The notes under the pieces: generated by a model
Databases searched by the model: none
Told to the model about the DNA's origin: nothing
What the model saw: the letters and a program-made list of their open reading frames with translations, nothing else
Made by a program: the position numbers and the translations under genes
Shown: in pieces, positions 1-11,379 of the stretch
Numbering within the stretch: position 1 is the stretch's first letter
How the letters are laid out: each line of letters opens with the position of its first letter
Assembly: GCA_973895155.1 (NCBI GenBank)
Contig: OZ316899.1
Span: 16,616,001-16,680,000 of the forward strand
Reading direction: 5' to 3'
DNA length: 64,000 nt
DNA from: Marsupella aquatica
Taxonomy: Eukaryota > Marchantiophyta

Positions 1-727
1 TATCAGCCAACCTTCTCCATCTCAGCACACTTTCAGCGAAAACGAACGTCTAGCAAGCGAGATATAGCAGAAACCGGTTTGCCACCGGTTTAGTTCCGGT
101 TCGTAAAAACTGGCTCAAGCCCCGAAAGTAGACAACTATCAAAACAGGGGGTCTTAGTGCCAATCTCCACATCCCCAGCCTTCCCTCCAAGCGTAGGAGT
201 AGGCTACCACCTCACATGAGTCTGTCAAGGCTCTCTTATACCTTTCTCTCATAGAAACTAGAATGGTCCTATAATCCGGACCCAAGATCCTCAACCGGAA
301 GGGAAGAGCCTCCTTTCACTACTGCTTCGACAAGCCTATTCACTCGGGAGCTCAAAACTTACTCTGTTCAGCTTTGAGAGGTGTGAGAAGAGCAAAACCG
401 GTTCGGCCTTAAGAGGGATTCCGGCTCATTGTCAGGAGTCCAATGCTTATGGGTTTTCCCCAGGACAAAGAGCGTAGCCTTGGCTTCAAGAACCTGGTGT
501 TAGATTTTCTTGATAGCATCCGGAGACAATTTTACGGCTTTTAGTTTGTGGTCCGGTTTCCTTCTCTTTACCAAGAAATACTTTCTTCCGGTTGAGCCTC
601 TTTTCCTTCTCTTAATCTTTCAATAATGGTTTGCTTAGCATTTAAGGTTCTTCTTTCCCGCTTCAAAGGCAAAAAAAATTAATTTTTCCACTCTCTTTAT
701 TCCTTTCTTCTTAACCATGTTATCACA
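1..727 (-). mobile_element. Family-B Ty3 LTR, 5' part, cut by window edge
   Basis: Read on the minus strand from 727, this begins TGTGATAACATGG and runs off the window at 1. It matches the start of the family-B LTR at 51844: both share TCTCACACCTCTCAAAG followed by GAGCTCCC, and GGGTCCGGATTATAGGACCA (264-283 here, 52281-52300 there). The similarity continues past the place where CACTA-2 sits in the other copy. It therefore looks like a family-B LTR or element inserted in the left family-A LTR, whose sequence starts at about 728. The five bases ACCAC after the end may be a TSD, but the partner lies outside the window. No gene is seen here. Confidence 0.6.
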
Positions 728-3385
728 ACCACCATGTTCCGAGAGTAAGGACCTGTGGCCATTTCATCCCCATGCTTCCAAGAGTAGTTCGAGGGGACCC
801 CACCCAACAGAGCATCCCTGAGTCTCCCCCACCAGATGTCACTCCCCTGAGCTTTGACGGGATAAAACAGACGGCATAGGAGTTTCAGGAGCAACTCAAG
901 GAAGAAGAGGAGGCAGCCCTGGCTAGGGAGAAGGATTTACCTGGGGGAGAATGGCCAGAGGACATCTGGCGGCTTGCAGAAAGACGGGGTAGCCCTCTAG
1001 CCACGATAGAAGAAATCTAGAAGGCGGCTTGGGAACAAAGGCCGCGGTGGTTGATGCCGATGACTACTACTCATTCCACCTATGCTAAAGATAGAGACAT
1101 GGAGTACGTGGAGATGTGTGGGGAACTTGCGCTCAACATCTTTGGGGAGGAGTTGGAGCAGGGACCCTTTTTCCAGAGAGAGATGTTGGAAAAACACCGA
1201 TTGGAAGAAGCGGTGGCTTTGGAGAGAAGAAAGAAAGACGAGGTCATCCGACGGCTTAGAGAGAAGGAAGCCAAGGCAGAGGACCTGAAGGCGGCCAAGA
1301 AAGCCCAAGATGAGCTGCGGATTACGCGGCATGAGCTAAACATCATGCAGGGGCAACTGGATACCGCTCTCTTTGATAATCAAATTATCAAGGATAAACT
1401 GACTCGGACCCAAGGGGAGTTGGCCGATGCGGTCAAGGAAAGGGAGAAGTGGAAGAGAGAGCTGAGGGACACAGAGGAGGCCCACATAGCAACCAACAAT
1501 TGGGCCATGGCGGAGACCCAGAGGAGGGAGAGGGCGTTGAAGGGGGAGCTCAAGGATATCCGTAGAGCCCTTGAGCAGAAGGAGGCCGAGTTAAGGAAAT
1601 CCTATCAAGGGATTATTGTGCTGCAGCAGGAGCTTGCATCCCTGACGGCCAGCTTCAAGGCCAACCTGCGTGAGAAAGACGACCAACTCAATCAGACTTA
1701 TGCCAAGATGAACAAAATGGAGTTTGAGGTCGTAACGGAGCTGGACAAGGAGCTAAGAGCAACCCAGAAAGAAAGGGCTACCTTAAAGAAGGGATTGGAG
1801 GAAGCCCAGAAGGAATTGGAGGAAGCCCAAAAGGAGCTGGAGGAGGCGCGAAAGGATTTGGACTAAACACAGGAGCAATTGGAAGAAAGCACGAGGAAGA
1901 TGGAGAACTTACAGCGGCGGGCCGACAACCAAACGGAGCGGCTGAAGAAACAAGCCGCAATATTTAAGTGCTTGGCTTCATCAGTTCCAACTCCAATTGG
2001 GGCAACCAAGTTGCCAAGGGTAGTACTGGCCGAAGGACAACCCGCGACACTTGCACCGGTGCTGGAAGTAAGTGGCAAGGGGAAGGGACCAACTGCCAAA
2101 ACAGGGAAGCAGAAGAAGCGGAAACCTTCTGGGTTAGGGAGTAACACGGCTTCTCAAGCCATCGTGACCACGGAGGAGAACCCGGCACCAACCTCAGGCA
2201 GGGTCATGGTAGAGGATCCAACTGTCCTAGAAGGCGGGGATGGCAAAGCCGAGGCCAGGACAATCAGTGATGAAGTTGGGGTACCAAATCCACCACTAGA
2301 GCATGCCGGGGGGGCCGTAACCATATTGGAGGCCGTGGCCAATGCTGAGGCCAAAGCCGAGGGTGGACCCGGTCAGGCCGTGGGAGAGTTGACTGGGTCT
2401 GGGGCAGGTAATCTGTCAGAACATGGACCTACAGCAGTGGCTACAAAGGAAGCGTTGGGGGCATCCATTGAGGATCAGCCATCGCTACCATGACGGTGGT
2501 GGAGGGCCACTCCTTTTAAGGAAGGCGGACGTCGAGGGAGGAGGCATGAGTGGGCAAGGCGGGCTCAAATCTCCAAGTTTAGAATTAGGATCAGGACCAA
2601 GAGGCGGCCCTGACACTTAGATTAGTGGCATTGCGGATCCACTGGTAAGAGCAACACTTGTGCTCCTGCCTCGTTGTACATAGGTAGATTACAGTTAGGA
2701 TAGATTAGGCTTACGCTGCAAGGAATTAGGTGGATCCACTGTCAGGATAAGTACCTGGGCAGCGGGGAGTTCAAGGCCTTCTTCTTTAGCAAGTTTTTAG
2801 TGCACCAGCAAGGTTGGGATCAAGTAGTAAAAAAAGCTCTTGGTTAGTTATACTGTGACCCTTGTGTATATTCATGTTTCCTCATGCCTAAGAGATGAAT
2901 AGAGTTGGCCTCATGACTTAGTTCGCAGATCTTGTGTATGAGAAGTACTGTTTGTATGGCAAGTGCATGGTATAACTCAATCAGAAGGAGTCATTTTGCT
3001 ATTTGTGTGTCGCATTAACTTGTTTGAAGATTGCCCACATGAACCAAGTGAAGGGAGTAAGCAAGGTAGTAAGAGTTGGATGTGTCGAGCTAAAAAAGGT
3101 CTTAGGGGCTTACCCAAGCCAGTTGGGGATCATTTCGACGGCGGAATCCAAACATACCTAAAGGACCACGAGAGGAAGACAAGGGAAGGCATAGAATAGG
3201 TCGGCTATGTATCTCATGACCCGATGAAGGATCTATCCAGTATATGTGTGTAAAATGTTAGTAGAGAGATAGCAGCGTCCCATGCCGCTAAGCCGCGGAA
3301 CCGGCCTCACCAAGAGCAAAACCTGCGGGAATTGGCTTGTGCAGAGGGGGTTTCTTGGGTTTAGGGAGCCATGGGACGCACCACA
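728..3385 (+). repeat. Family-A LTR (left copy, 3' part)
   Basis: This is the 3' portion of the long family-A LTR. It matches 44165-46811 and the corresponding part of 31353-35890, and ends GGGACGCACCACA directly before the primer-binding site. It contains the coiled-coil half of the LTR reading frame (733-2493). The rest, 2494-3385, is non-coding LTR tail and shows no further gene. The 5' half of this LTR lies beyond the family-B insertion and outside the window. Confidence 0.85.
733..2493 (+). pseudogene. LTR-encoded coiled-coil protein, C-terminal half (left LTR)
   Basis: One reading frame runs from 733 to the TGA at 2491-2493, broken by in-frame stops at 877-879 (TAG), 1018-1020 (TAG) and 1864-1866 (TAA; the middle LTR has a Lys codon there). 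The product is very rich in Glu, Lys, Arg and Gln. It has heptad-like runs over about 270 residues, including KELEEAQKELEEARKDL, then an Ala/Gly/Pro-rich acidic tail. The same protein is encoded at 32170-35310 and 44481-45911. It lies inside the LTR, upstream of the primer-binding site and gag. It has no resemblance to Gag or Pol and its function is unknown. A structural or adaptor role would be a guess. Confidence 0.7.
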
Positions 3386-3389
3386 TTTT

Positions 3390-3400
3390 TGGCGCTAGAT
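3390..3400 (+). promoter_or_regulatory. Primer-binding site of A1
   Basis: TGGCGCTAGAT starts four T residues after the LTR terminal CA and is repeated at 35895 in A2. A TGG-initiated site just downstream of the LTR is the expected position for the tRNA primer complement. TGGCGC is typical of Tat/Athila-like plant elements. The exact tRNA is not assigned. Confidence 0.6.
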
Positions 3401-3454
3401 GCAGGGGGCATTTCTTAAGCCGTGAGATATGAAGTTAGGAAGGAAGCGTAGGTA

Positions 3455-4214
3455 ATGACTAAACCTACGCTAAGGGAGGAAAGAGCAATTGAACGGGAGA
3501 GAGCTCGTCTGCAGCAGCTCGCCGGGTGGCATGATACACAGCAACTGAGAGTGGCAGAAAGAGCTAGTAGCTCCGTATTGAAAGTGGCATCGAAGAAGAA
3601 ATACCAGAAGAAGAGTCGGTAAGGAGAAGTAAGTCCCCAACCGACATGGGGGAACCGGAGGCACGGCCAGAAGAGAGGCCAGGAACCAGACTAAGCCAAC
3701 GGTCGCGCATTCATTACAAGGCATTCCATGGAAGAGGAGATGAGGATCCGGACAAATGGTTGGATGACTTTGAGGGAACCACTGCAGCAAATGGAGAGTC
3801 AGCCATCAAGATGCAAATTTTTCCCGGCCTGTTCAAGGGTGAGGCTAGGCCGTGGTACAGAGCATTGGATGTGGAAGATCAAGCCATCTGGCATACCTTC
3901 AAATCACTATTTGTTAAGGAGTTTTGACCCATTGGAACCTCAGAGCTAGCAGTGCTGAAGTTGGGACGACTTCGGTTCAAGGAGAACAAATCTTTCAGGA
4001 AGTTCTTGCAACGCTTCCAAAAGCTGGTAAGACGTACAAAGACCAATGCATGTGAAGGTATGCAACTTCAATGGTTGGTGAATGCTTTGCCATAGAAGAT
4101 GAGTTTTGCAATTAGGAAGGAGAATCCAGAGACTTTAGCCAAGGCAATTAGAGATATTCAATTGTACATTAATGCAAATATCACAAGCCGAAAGAAACAG
4201 CTCAAGTCTGAGAG
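3455..4214 (+). pseudogene. Gag N-terminal part of A1 (Ty3, Tat-like)
   Basis: The ATG at 3455 corresponds to the A2 gag start at 35960. The sequence encodes the capsid-like Retrotrans_gag region (GRGDEDPDKWLDDFEG, later KGEARPWYRALDVEDQ), but a frameshift near 3590 and stops at 3925-3927 (TGA) and about 4093 (TAG) break it. Element X interrupts the frame at 4214, and Gag resumes at 8230. A2 shows the undisrupted arrangement. In the family, Gag forms the virus-like particle that packages element RNA. Confidence 0.8.
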
Positions 4215-5114
4215 TGTCACGTCGTAGGCTTCGGCCTTAACTCAGACTTCAGCTTAGACGGGCACATCCCTTGTAAATCTGAGGGTTCGGGCAGGAAGGG
4301 AAGCACGTAATGCACCTTATTCTCGTAAACTAGCGCTAAGTGCGCATACTGCTAAATACGGACACCTCCTAGGTATGGTTTGTGTTCCGCCGCCGGAACG
4401 TACCTTAGTCGATAGCAGGATCGACCCCGGCTTAAGGGCTTCTAAGCCTTCGTGCTGTCCGCCTTCGATCCGGATTCGATGATACAGGTCCTCAACCCGT
4501 GCTCGCAACCACTTACCCGCAGGCTGCACCCTGTGCACGTCTCGGGTAGTGCGTTCGGCCTGGCGCTGCCACCCATATACGAGAAGCCCACACACATATG
4601 CGCACACATGCATACAATCTCGATTTACACGAAGGAAAATGATGGGAAAGGATTTTACTACAAAGGGAACATATGCGTACACTTAGTTGACACGACAGCC
4701 CTGGAATGCACAGGTTCAAGGCCGAGGGTGCACACTACAATGGAGCCCGGCTCCGCACTCGCCCGGCGAGCTTAGTCCTACCCCCTCCCCTTGGTACTCT
4801 GTCATTCCCAGAGGTCGGGACTCCCCGCATGTCCCGTGGATGTTCGACTCTGAAACTAAACCCCCCCCCCCTTGCCTCTACCGAGGGGTGCACTAAATAC
4901 TAAGAGCCGAGGAACGGGGTGTCCTCTCGCCAAAGATTCGCTGACTAAGGTCCTAACTAAGCTGACAGTCAGGCCGGAAAACGGCTGTGTCTTATTAGAA
5001 GATCCTAATCTATGCAGGCTGGACAGTAGGGCAGCGCTGCTGTACCTAAGGCAGGTGCCTGTCCCAAGAGCCTGACTAAGCCAATCCTAATCCTAATCTA
5101 TTCCTACTCCGCCG
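4215..5114. other. Non-coding 3' flank of element X
   Basis: About 900 bp between the left end of X and the stop of its gene. It has a C-rich tract near 4861-4873 and short ORFs without recognisable content. No promoter, RNA gene or terminal repeat is visible. Confidence 0.5.
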
Positions 5115-7763
5115 CTAATGCCTGGCACGCTTGCCAGAGCCGCCCGAATGGGAACGGCCATCCCGCTGCCTTCGAAGCCTGTCATTGTCCGCTTTGAGGA
5201 GCTGGACCTGGTCCAGCAGAGATTCGTTCTCTCGCCTCGCCGTGTCCGTCTCCTCTGCTGCCTCCTGACATGCCTCCTCCAGCTGCTGGGCGTCGCTCGT
5301 CAGTTTACTCGCCAGCTGGTCCTGCTTCTCGGCCTCGGTTTGGAGCCACGCCATCTCGGCCTGCAGCGTGGCTATCTCCGTCGCGTCCCGCTGGGCTCGC
5401 TCCTCGGCCTCCTCCAGGTCTTTCTGCCAGGTGACAGCTTGTTTCTTCAAACTGTCAATCTGGTTCTGGAGTCGTGTAATCTCGGCCTCGTTCCCAGCTT
5501 TGGCCTGTTCGGCTAGGGCGGTAAGAGCGTACGCCTTTGCTAACAACTCATCGGCGGCTGCAACCTTGGGTCGTAGTTGCAGAAGCTCAGCCTCTTGAGC
5601 CACCACTTCATTCTTTAGGTACACGGACTCCACCCGGTACCGCTCTATCCTCTGAAGGGCCTCCGACTGGGCCCGACCTGCCTTTACGGCGGCAACCAAC
5701 TCCTGATTGAAGAAACAGGCTACCTTCCGGGCCATGAACTCCCCGGTATCCCGGGCAATTTGATGAGAGAAATCTCCCAGAAGCCCGTTCAGAAACGTAC
5801 CCTGTACGAAGAGTTCCGGGTGGTCCAAGTTGTGCCTGTCCGGATTTGGGCACGGGCAGACATCAACACGCGCAGGGGCCGGGGCAGTGACGTCCAGCCC
5901 TGGGGACATAACGTTGGAAGGGGCTGGAGTGTCCTCCTGCAGCGATGTCCGGTTCTCCGGAATTGCCACCGGCGGGTCCTTGGGAGACCCGGGTTCGGGT
6001 AAGACCTCTGCCGTACCAACTTCTGTACTTAGCCCGGCTAGTTGGGTCGCATCAACGGTTGCGACGACCGACCCCTCCGGCGCCTCCTCGGTTACGATTA
6101 CAGCTATTTGTGGAGGTGGGGTGGGTGAAGCTGGCGTGTCCACTGGACTTCGGGCCTCGGGTTGGGGCCGTCTCTCCAATGCCGGAAAAACCCACCTAGC
6201 TGGGACCAGCTTTGTAACGTTGATGCGGGGAAGGGTTCGTCGATCAAACCGGGCGTACCACTCAAGAATGATTTCGATATGGCTAGCAAAATACGCCTTC
6301 CCGCCAATGTACAGCGTCTTCCTTTGCCGCTCCATCTCTTCATGGAATTTCTTAGCAAAGTACGACGCCCATTTCCTAGGTCGATAGTTCTCGACCTGGA
6401 TAACCTGGGCGGCGGAGATCTCCCCCCGGGGTTCCATCATGTGGAGAGCGTACCTCTGGAACTCCAGCCGCTCAGCTATCTCGGGCATGAGGCAGGTCCT
6501 CATCACGAACCCGTTGTCTACTGATCCCTCTGAGGGAAAACTTGAAGATTGGTACTTGGCCCCCTTGCCCCCGGGAGCCCGTGATTCGACTCGATGGTCA
6601 CCTTCGGGTAACCCGAAGATCATCTTGAGCCGTTCTTCTGTGAGGGACATATTCCTTCCCCGCAGCCGAGTCTGTTGACGTACGTTGTCATAATTCTTGA
6701 CGAATTCTGTCATGTCCTCCCCGTAGTACCTGCAAGTGTTCCAGGGGAGAGAGGTGAGGTGCTCAAATCCCTGAGTCTTCAGGTACACCGCATGCTTGGG
6801 ATGGAGGATGTTGCTATGAACGTTTTCCCCCATGCGATGCATCGTCACCTTGGCTATGGCTACCGTGGCCAACGGTAACCCGGATGCAGTGGCGGATTCC
6901 TTCCTCTTCTTTCCCCGTGACTGACTCGGGGAAGGTGATACTTCCCCATCCTCCCGATCGGGCCTGGGGAGTGCCACTGCGGTTGGTAACGGGCCCGGGG
7001 CGGCCACGGTCACTATGTTGTCTGCTGGGGCCGCTCCTGGGGTCAGAGCAGGGGGTGGGGACGATATAGTGTCGGCCCCCCGCGCGCTTGTTCCTCTGGG
7101 CCGCCTGGTCAAGGGTGGGGTAGCCTCGTCGTCATCGCTAAGATCCACAGCGTTGATGACAGAGCGTACCTGTGCTGGCTGGGTGATAGGTGGTGGGGTT
7201 TGGCTAGGCTGCGGCTGAGGCTGAAGCTGAAGTTGAGGCTGGGGTTGCATGGGCACGGGTACGGGTACGGGTACAGGTCCGGCTGAGTTGGTCATGTTGG
7301 TTGATGGCCGAGTTCCCATGAAGCTCTACAGGTGCTGGTAGAAGTTCTCCGAAGCGAGTGCGGACGCCCTTGTCGAACGGTTGGTACTGGACTCGCCGTT
7401 AATGACAGCCCGAACCTGGGCAGGGATGTGGTCGAAGTGATGTCGCTGCAGGTCGATTGTACCCGGGATATTGAAGACCTCGTCCGGAAGCCGAAGCAAT
7501 GCTTCCCAGAACCTGATATATTTGTCTCCGTTGAAGAAGTACCCAGATACCTCAGCTGGTCGGTAAAGCTCGCTCTGAGACGGGTAGTCAAAGTTAAGGA
7601 CGTAGTGGTGTCATCCTGCTAGGCGGATGGCTCTCTCGTATTCGCGTTCGATCTCGTATCGGCGCGGGTTGGCGTGTTTCAATGAATCGGCCAAGTGCCT
7701 TCCGGTAGATAGGAACTGCGTCCAGAATCGAATGGCCGAGCTGGAGAGGATCGTGTGCGACAT
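5115..7763 (-). pseudogene. Plant-mobile-domain-like / coiled-coil protein of element X
   Basis: An open stretch encodes 734 residues from the ATG at 7319. The same frame extends upstream to the ATG at 7763 through two in-frame stops, TGA at 7613-7611 and TAG at 7328-7326, so the original protein was about 882 residues. It has an N-terminal segment with GYFFNGDKYIRFWEALLRLP, a Pro/Ser-rich linker, then a region with GFEHLTSLPWN and LTEERLKMIFGLPEGD resembling plant mobile domain (PMD) proteins. A second Pro-rich linker and a C-terminal coiled coil of about 200 residues follow. The order and spacing match the family-A LTR protein. The long open stretch suggests recent constraint. Function is unknown; host-gene capture is an alternative. 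Confidence 0.7.
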
Positions 7764-7861
7764 TCAGAGGAGATAGTAGTGGCGACCTAGAGAGAACGAG
7801 AGAGCTGGGGTCGAAGCTGGCGCACGGACTGATGGACTGGTGCACTACAAAGGGTTGGCTC

Positions 7862-7871
7862 CCCTTTTATA
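7862..7871 (-). promoter_or_regulatory. TATA-like box for the element X gene
   Basis: On the minus strand TATAAAAGGG lies about 100 bp upstream of the ATG at 7763, a plausible core-promoter distance. It is the only good TATA box seen in this flank. The remaining 7872-8229 shows no gene. Confidence 0.45.
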
Positions 7872-8229
7872 CTTTGAGGGCTTGTCGATCCCCGACGTCT
7901 CCTCGACGCCCATAGGTTGAACCGCTCACGCTTGTGGTGTACCGGCCACTCCGCCGGTCTGAGTCAGCGTGCGTCAGTGGCCGCTTCCTTAAGTTCGTTA
8001 TACGGACCCGAGGGAGGGGCCCCTCCACGCTCGTAACCCGGGTGTGCGAATAGCGACCCGCCGCCAGCCCGAACCTGAAGTCCCCCTTATTGCCTAATGA
8101 TGTCCTACCCCTAATGATTACCTAAATACTGTCGTTATGCTAATAATAGCGGCCTAAGACCCACCTAACGCGCGTGCCGAGCGCAGTTAGACTGAATCAC
8201 TCATTAACCGCCGTACCGGCGGCGTCACA

Positions 8230-10544
8230 GAGAGTTCCTCATCGAAGGAAGGATCACCCCATAAGAAAAAAGATAAGAAAAAGAAACATTCTAAGAAGTC
8301 AAGAAGTGATAACTCAAGCTTGGATAGTGGAAGTAGCAAGAGTGAGTCATCTTCTAGTTCTGAAGAAGAAAAATCTAGGGAAAAGAAAGGCAGAAGGAGG
8401 GGGAAGTTGAAAGTCAAGCTAGAGGCTAAAACGCCAGATAACATCGTAGCTCTTACCAAGCAGCTTAAGGCTATAATAGCAGAGGTAAAGGCGAAGAAGA
8501 AAGTAGTACTGGATTATAGCTCTGTATGGTGTGCCTTACGTTATAAAACCGGACACCATAAAGATGCATGTCCTAAACTCAATACTAGTCATGTTTGGCA
8601 TGTAGCTGAGGTCAGACCATGTGAGGGAGAAGTAGAGTACTTTCTAGGGGATGCCGCTGATAGTGTTTTTGGGACCAGTGAGACTGGAGCACGAGACCTA
8701 TCCATCCAACCTGCATCTCTCTGGTCAAGATTAAGGAACAATCCGGGAGAGATGTATCCTCGGATTATTTAGAATCCGTCAGTACCTCCTAGGCCGAATG
8801 TGCAAAGATTTGCGTCATGCTATAATTGTGGTCAACCTGGCCATTTTGCTAGAGAATGCCCAAATGCACGCAAACAAGGTGATGGACAACCAGCTCAGCT
8901 ATGTATGGGATGCCGACAGGAAGGTCACATGCTAGGACAATGCCCCACTTGGTTGGCAGGACTGGCCGCAAATCATAAGCTCTTGCCGGTCAAGGTCTTG
9001 CCACTAGGTACTACCCCAGGTGGAGTTCAAATCAACCACATTGAACTTGGATGGCAAACGGATGCCGAGGCAGAGTTTGGACCATCCAATGATGAGGCCG
9101 AGGCCCTATCAACATTCTCAGAAGAGGATTTGGACCATGATTGCTACCGGGTCTCTACTCGATCCACCAGAAGGAAGGAAAGGTGGGATGGGCTGGCAAA
9201 AATAAAGGGAAGGTTAAGGAAGAAAGGATTGACTCTTCGTCAACATCAACGGAAGGAAAGGCGCCGGCAACACAGGTAAGCCATGAGCTCACCAGTGACC
9301 CCAATCCTTCACAGGACAACGACTTCAATCAAGACCACCCTAAGTTGTTCTACCCCTCTATTATGGCTAGTGTTAAGGAGCAACTTTGAGAATTAGAAAC
9401 CCTGGAGAATACCGAAGCCATAGCCAAGGATGTGAAACAAGCAAAAGCATTGTTTGCTTCGGAAGATCCGACGCCTATGGAAACTAGTGTGAAACAAGCC
9501 ATAGCCAAGGATGTGAAACGAGCAAAAGCATTGTTTGCTTCGGAAGATCCGACGCCTATGGAAACTAGCATGAAACAAGCCAAAGCCAAGATGGAGACAC
9601 CGCCAGAAGAGAAACCAATAGTCCCCTATGACCTGGCTAAAGATGTATTAGAATCTAGAGTCTCGGCAACAGTAGTAGATCAACTGTTGAAAAATAGCCC
9701 GTACTTTCAAAAACAGTTAAGGAAGGCAATTCTTGGCAAGCCGAGATTACCCAAGGTAGCAACCAGATCCAACGTGATGATGATAGAAGAAGATCAAGGA
9801 GCCCCAGCATTACCATTAATGATTCAAGGAGAAATATTACTACGGGTACCCATCGATGGAGGATCAGGGGTATGTATTATGATTGATTCAACAGCAAAAG
9901 GGTGGGGTCTAACGCCGGAGATGACTGGAAGAGTGTTGAACATGGCCAATGGGTATCAGGTCATTCCCACGGGAGTGTTAACCGGCATCAAGACTAAGAT
10001 AGGAGGTATCTTCTTTAGCATTAACTATGTAGTAATGAAGCCGGTAAAGCCTACATCATTTTGACTATTGATTGGCAGGCCATGGCTGTACCTAGCCAAG
10101 GTAATAGAGGATTGGGGTAAGAAGGAGTTCACTTTTGGGACCCCCTCTATCACGGTATCCTGGGACACCAAGGATGATTGTAGGAGAAGCATCAGGGAGG
10201 TAGACGGGTACGACAGTGGACTGGAGTCAGCCGATGAGGTACATTGGCTAGAATGCCTCACTGACCTAACCGAAGAAAGTGTCTTTGGACCAGAAGTACC
10301 CCCTAGCGGACTATGGCAAGAACCTATGGAGAGTGACTTGGAGGAATGTGAAGAAGAAACCAAGGATTGCTTTGCCATAGAGTCCACCTTTTTAGCTTCA
10401 ATTCCGGAGGAAGCACAAGAGGTGGACCAGTTGGATGAAACGGCTAAGTGGGGAGCTGCACCAGAGACAGTGGATTTTCCTCAGGCATTGTGGCAGAGCC
10501 GGCAGGATCCACAACGCCGTCTATCATCGGCAACAAATTAAATA
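8230..10544 (+). pseudogene. Gag C-terminus and protease of A1
   Basis: The frame resumes after X. It has a Ser-rich basic linker, then CCHC knuckles (CYNCGQPGHFARECPN near 8818 and CMGCRQEGHMLGQC near 8914). An aspartic-protease-like segment follows, with PIDGGSGVCIM near 9853. The active-site triplet reads D-G-G rather than the usual D-T/S-G, in both A1 and A2. A stop at 8770 (TAG), a frameshift near 9197, a stop at about 9388 and TGA at 10062-10064 break the frame. An 81-bp direct duplication (9429-9590) doubles a 27-codon segment present once in A2. The frame ends at a TAA (10539-10541) that overlaps the pol frame. Confidence 0.75.
9429..9590 (+). repeat. 81-bp tandem duplication in A1 gag-pro
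   Basis: GATGTGAAAC(A/G)AGCAAAAGC recurs at 9429 and 9510 with nearly identical following sequence. A2 has a single copy near 37919. The unit is a multiple of three, so the frame is kept. Confidence 0.8.
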
Positions 10545-11345
10545 CCAAGGGATTGGCTTACAAGCCAATCACAAGGGCAGAACAAATTGAGGCCCTACTA
10601 GAAGCCGGAAGAGCACAGCGGCCTCACCCTCAGGAAGCAGGAATGGATGAGATGCACAAAAACAATCCAGAGCCGAGCCAGGATGGGGAGCCGACCACCA
10701 ATTCAAAACCAAATAGACCGGCAAGGGAGCAGTCTGCAGATAACAAGGAAGAAATCAAGTCAATCGACTCGGCTAGTACAGCCAAGATTCCAGTTTATGG
10801 AGGTATGAGACTGGAGAGGCTGGAAGCCGAGCTAGACCCAAATTTGAAGAAGCAGATTAATATGATCCAAGCACGACAATATTGGAAGCTCGACTTAGGA
10901 GAAGGAAGGGAACTAAACTTAGGGCGGGACCTAGCACCTGAGCTTGAGAAGGAGATCAGTGAATTACTGGTTGAATTTCAGGATGTGTTTGCATGGAGCC
11001 ACCAAGACCTGAAGGGAGTAGACCCAAAATTAGGAGAACACCAAATTGATCTAATGTTAGGGGCCAAATCATTTTGACAACCAATTTGAAGGATGAACCC
11101 TAAGTATTTCCTGATGGTCAAAGTTGAAATCGACAAGCTAGTGGAAGCTAGATTCATCACTCCAGTCCTACACTCAGACTGGGTATCTCCAATTGTGATA
11201 GTTCCCAAGAAAGCTGGACCCGATGGTAAACCCAAGATCCGGGTTTGTCAGGATTACAGGAAGTTGAATGAGGCTACGTTGAAAGATCATTTTCCTTTAC
11301 CCTTTACCGATATGGTACTAGACATGGTAGCCAGTCATGAACTAT
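10448..11345 (+). pseudogene. Pol N-terminus and RT start of A1
   Basis: This frame is offset by -1 from the gag-protease frame and overlaps it at about 10448-10541, as in A2. It carries the protease-RT linker and the first RT blocks: HSDWVSPIVIVPKKAGPDG and KIRVCQDYRKLNEATLKDHF. A TGA at 11075-11077 interrupts it (A2 has AGA). CACTA-1 splits RT at 11345, and the next residues continue at 24161. RT copies element RNA into DNA in the particle. Confidence 0.85.
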
Positions 11346-11379
11346 CACTAGTAGAAACCGGGGGGTATTTAGACCCCAT

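Larger units (their letters stand above)
4215..8229 (-). mobile_element. Element X: 4,015-bp insertion, TSD GAGAG
   Basis: GAGAG occurs at 4210-4214 and 8230-8234, and A2 has one uninterrupted copy at the same place in gag (near 36716). The ends are TGTCACGTCG on the left and CGGCGTCACA on the right, so the termini are TG...CA with an imperfect 10-bp inverted repeat (8 of 10). No long terminal direct repeat, RT, integrase or transposase was found. The only gene is a minus-strand frame (5115-7763) related to the LTR-encoded protein of family A. A 5-bp TSD with TG/CA ends suggests an LTR-retrotransposon relative that lost its LTRs, but a DNA element cannot be excluded. Confidence 0.8.

Noticed and set aside
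5118-5516. 132-codon plus-strand ORF over the X coiled coil
   Set aside because: Leu-rich antisense reading of a heptad coiled-coil coding region, a common artefact.
4215-8229. Element X as an ordinary LTR retrotransposon
   Set aside because: Neither end sequence recurs inside the insertion, so no LTR pair is present; class left open.
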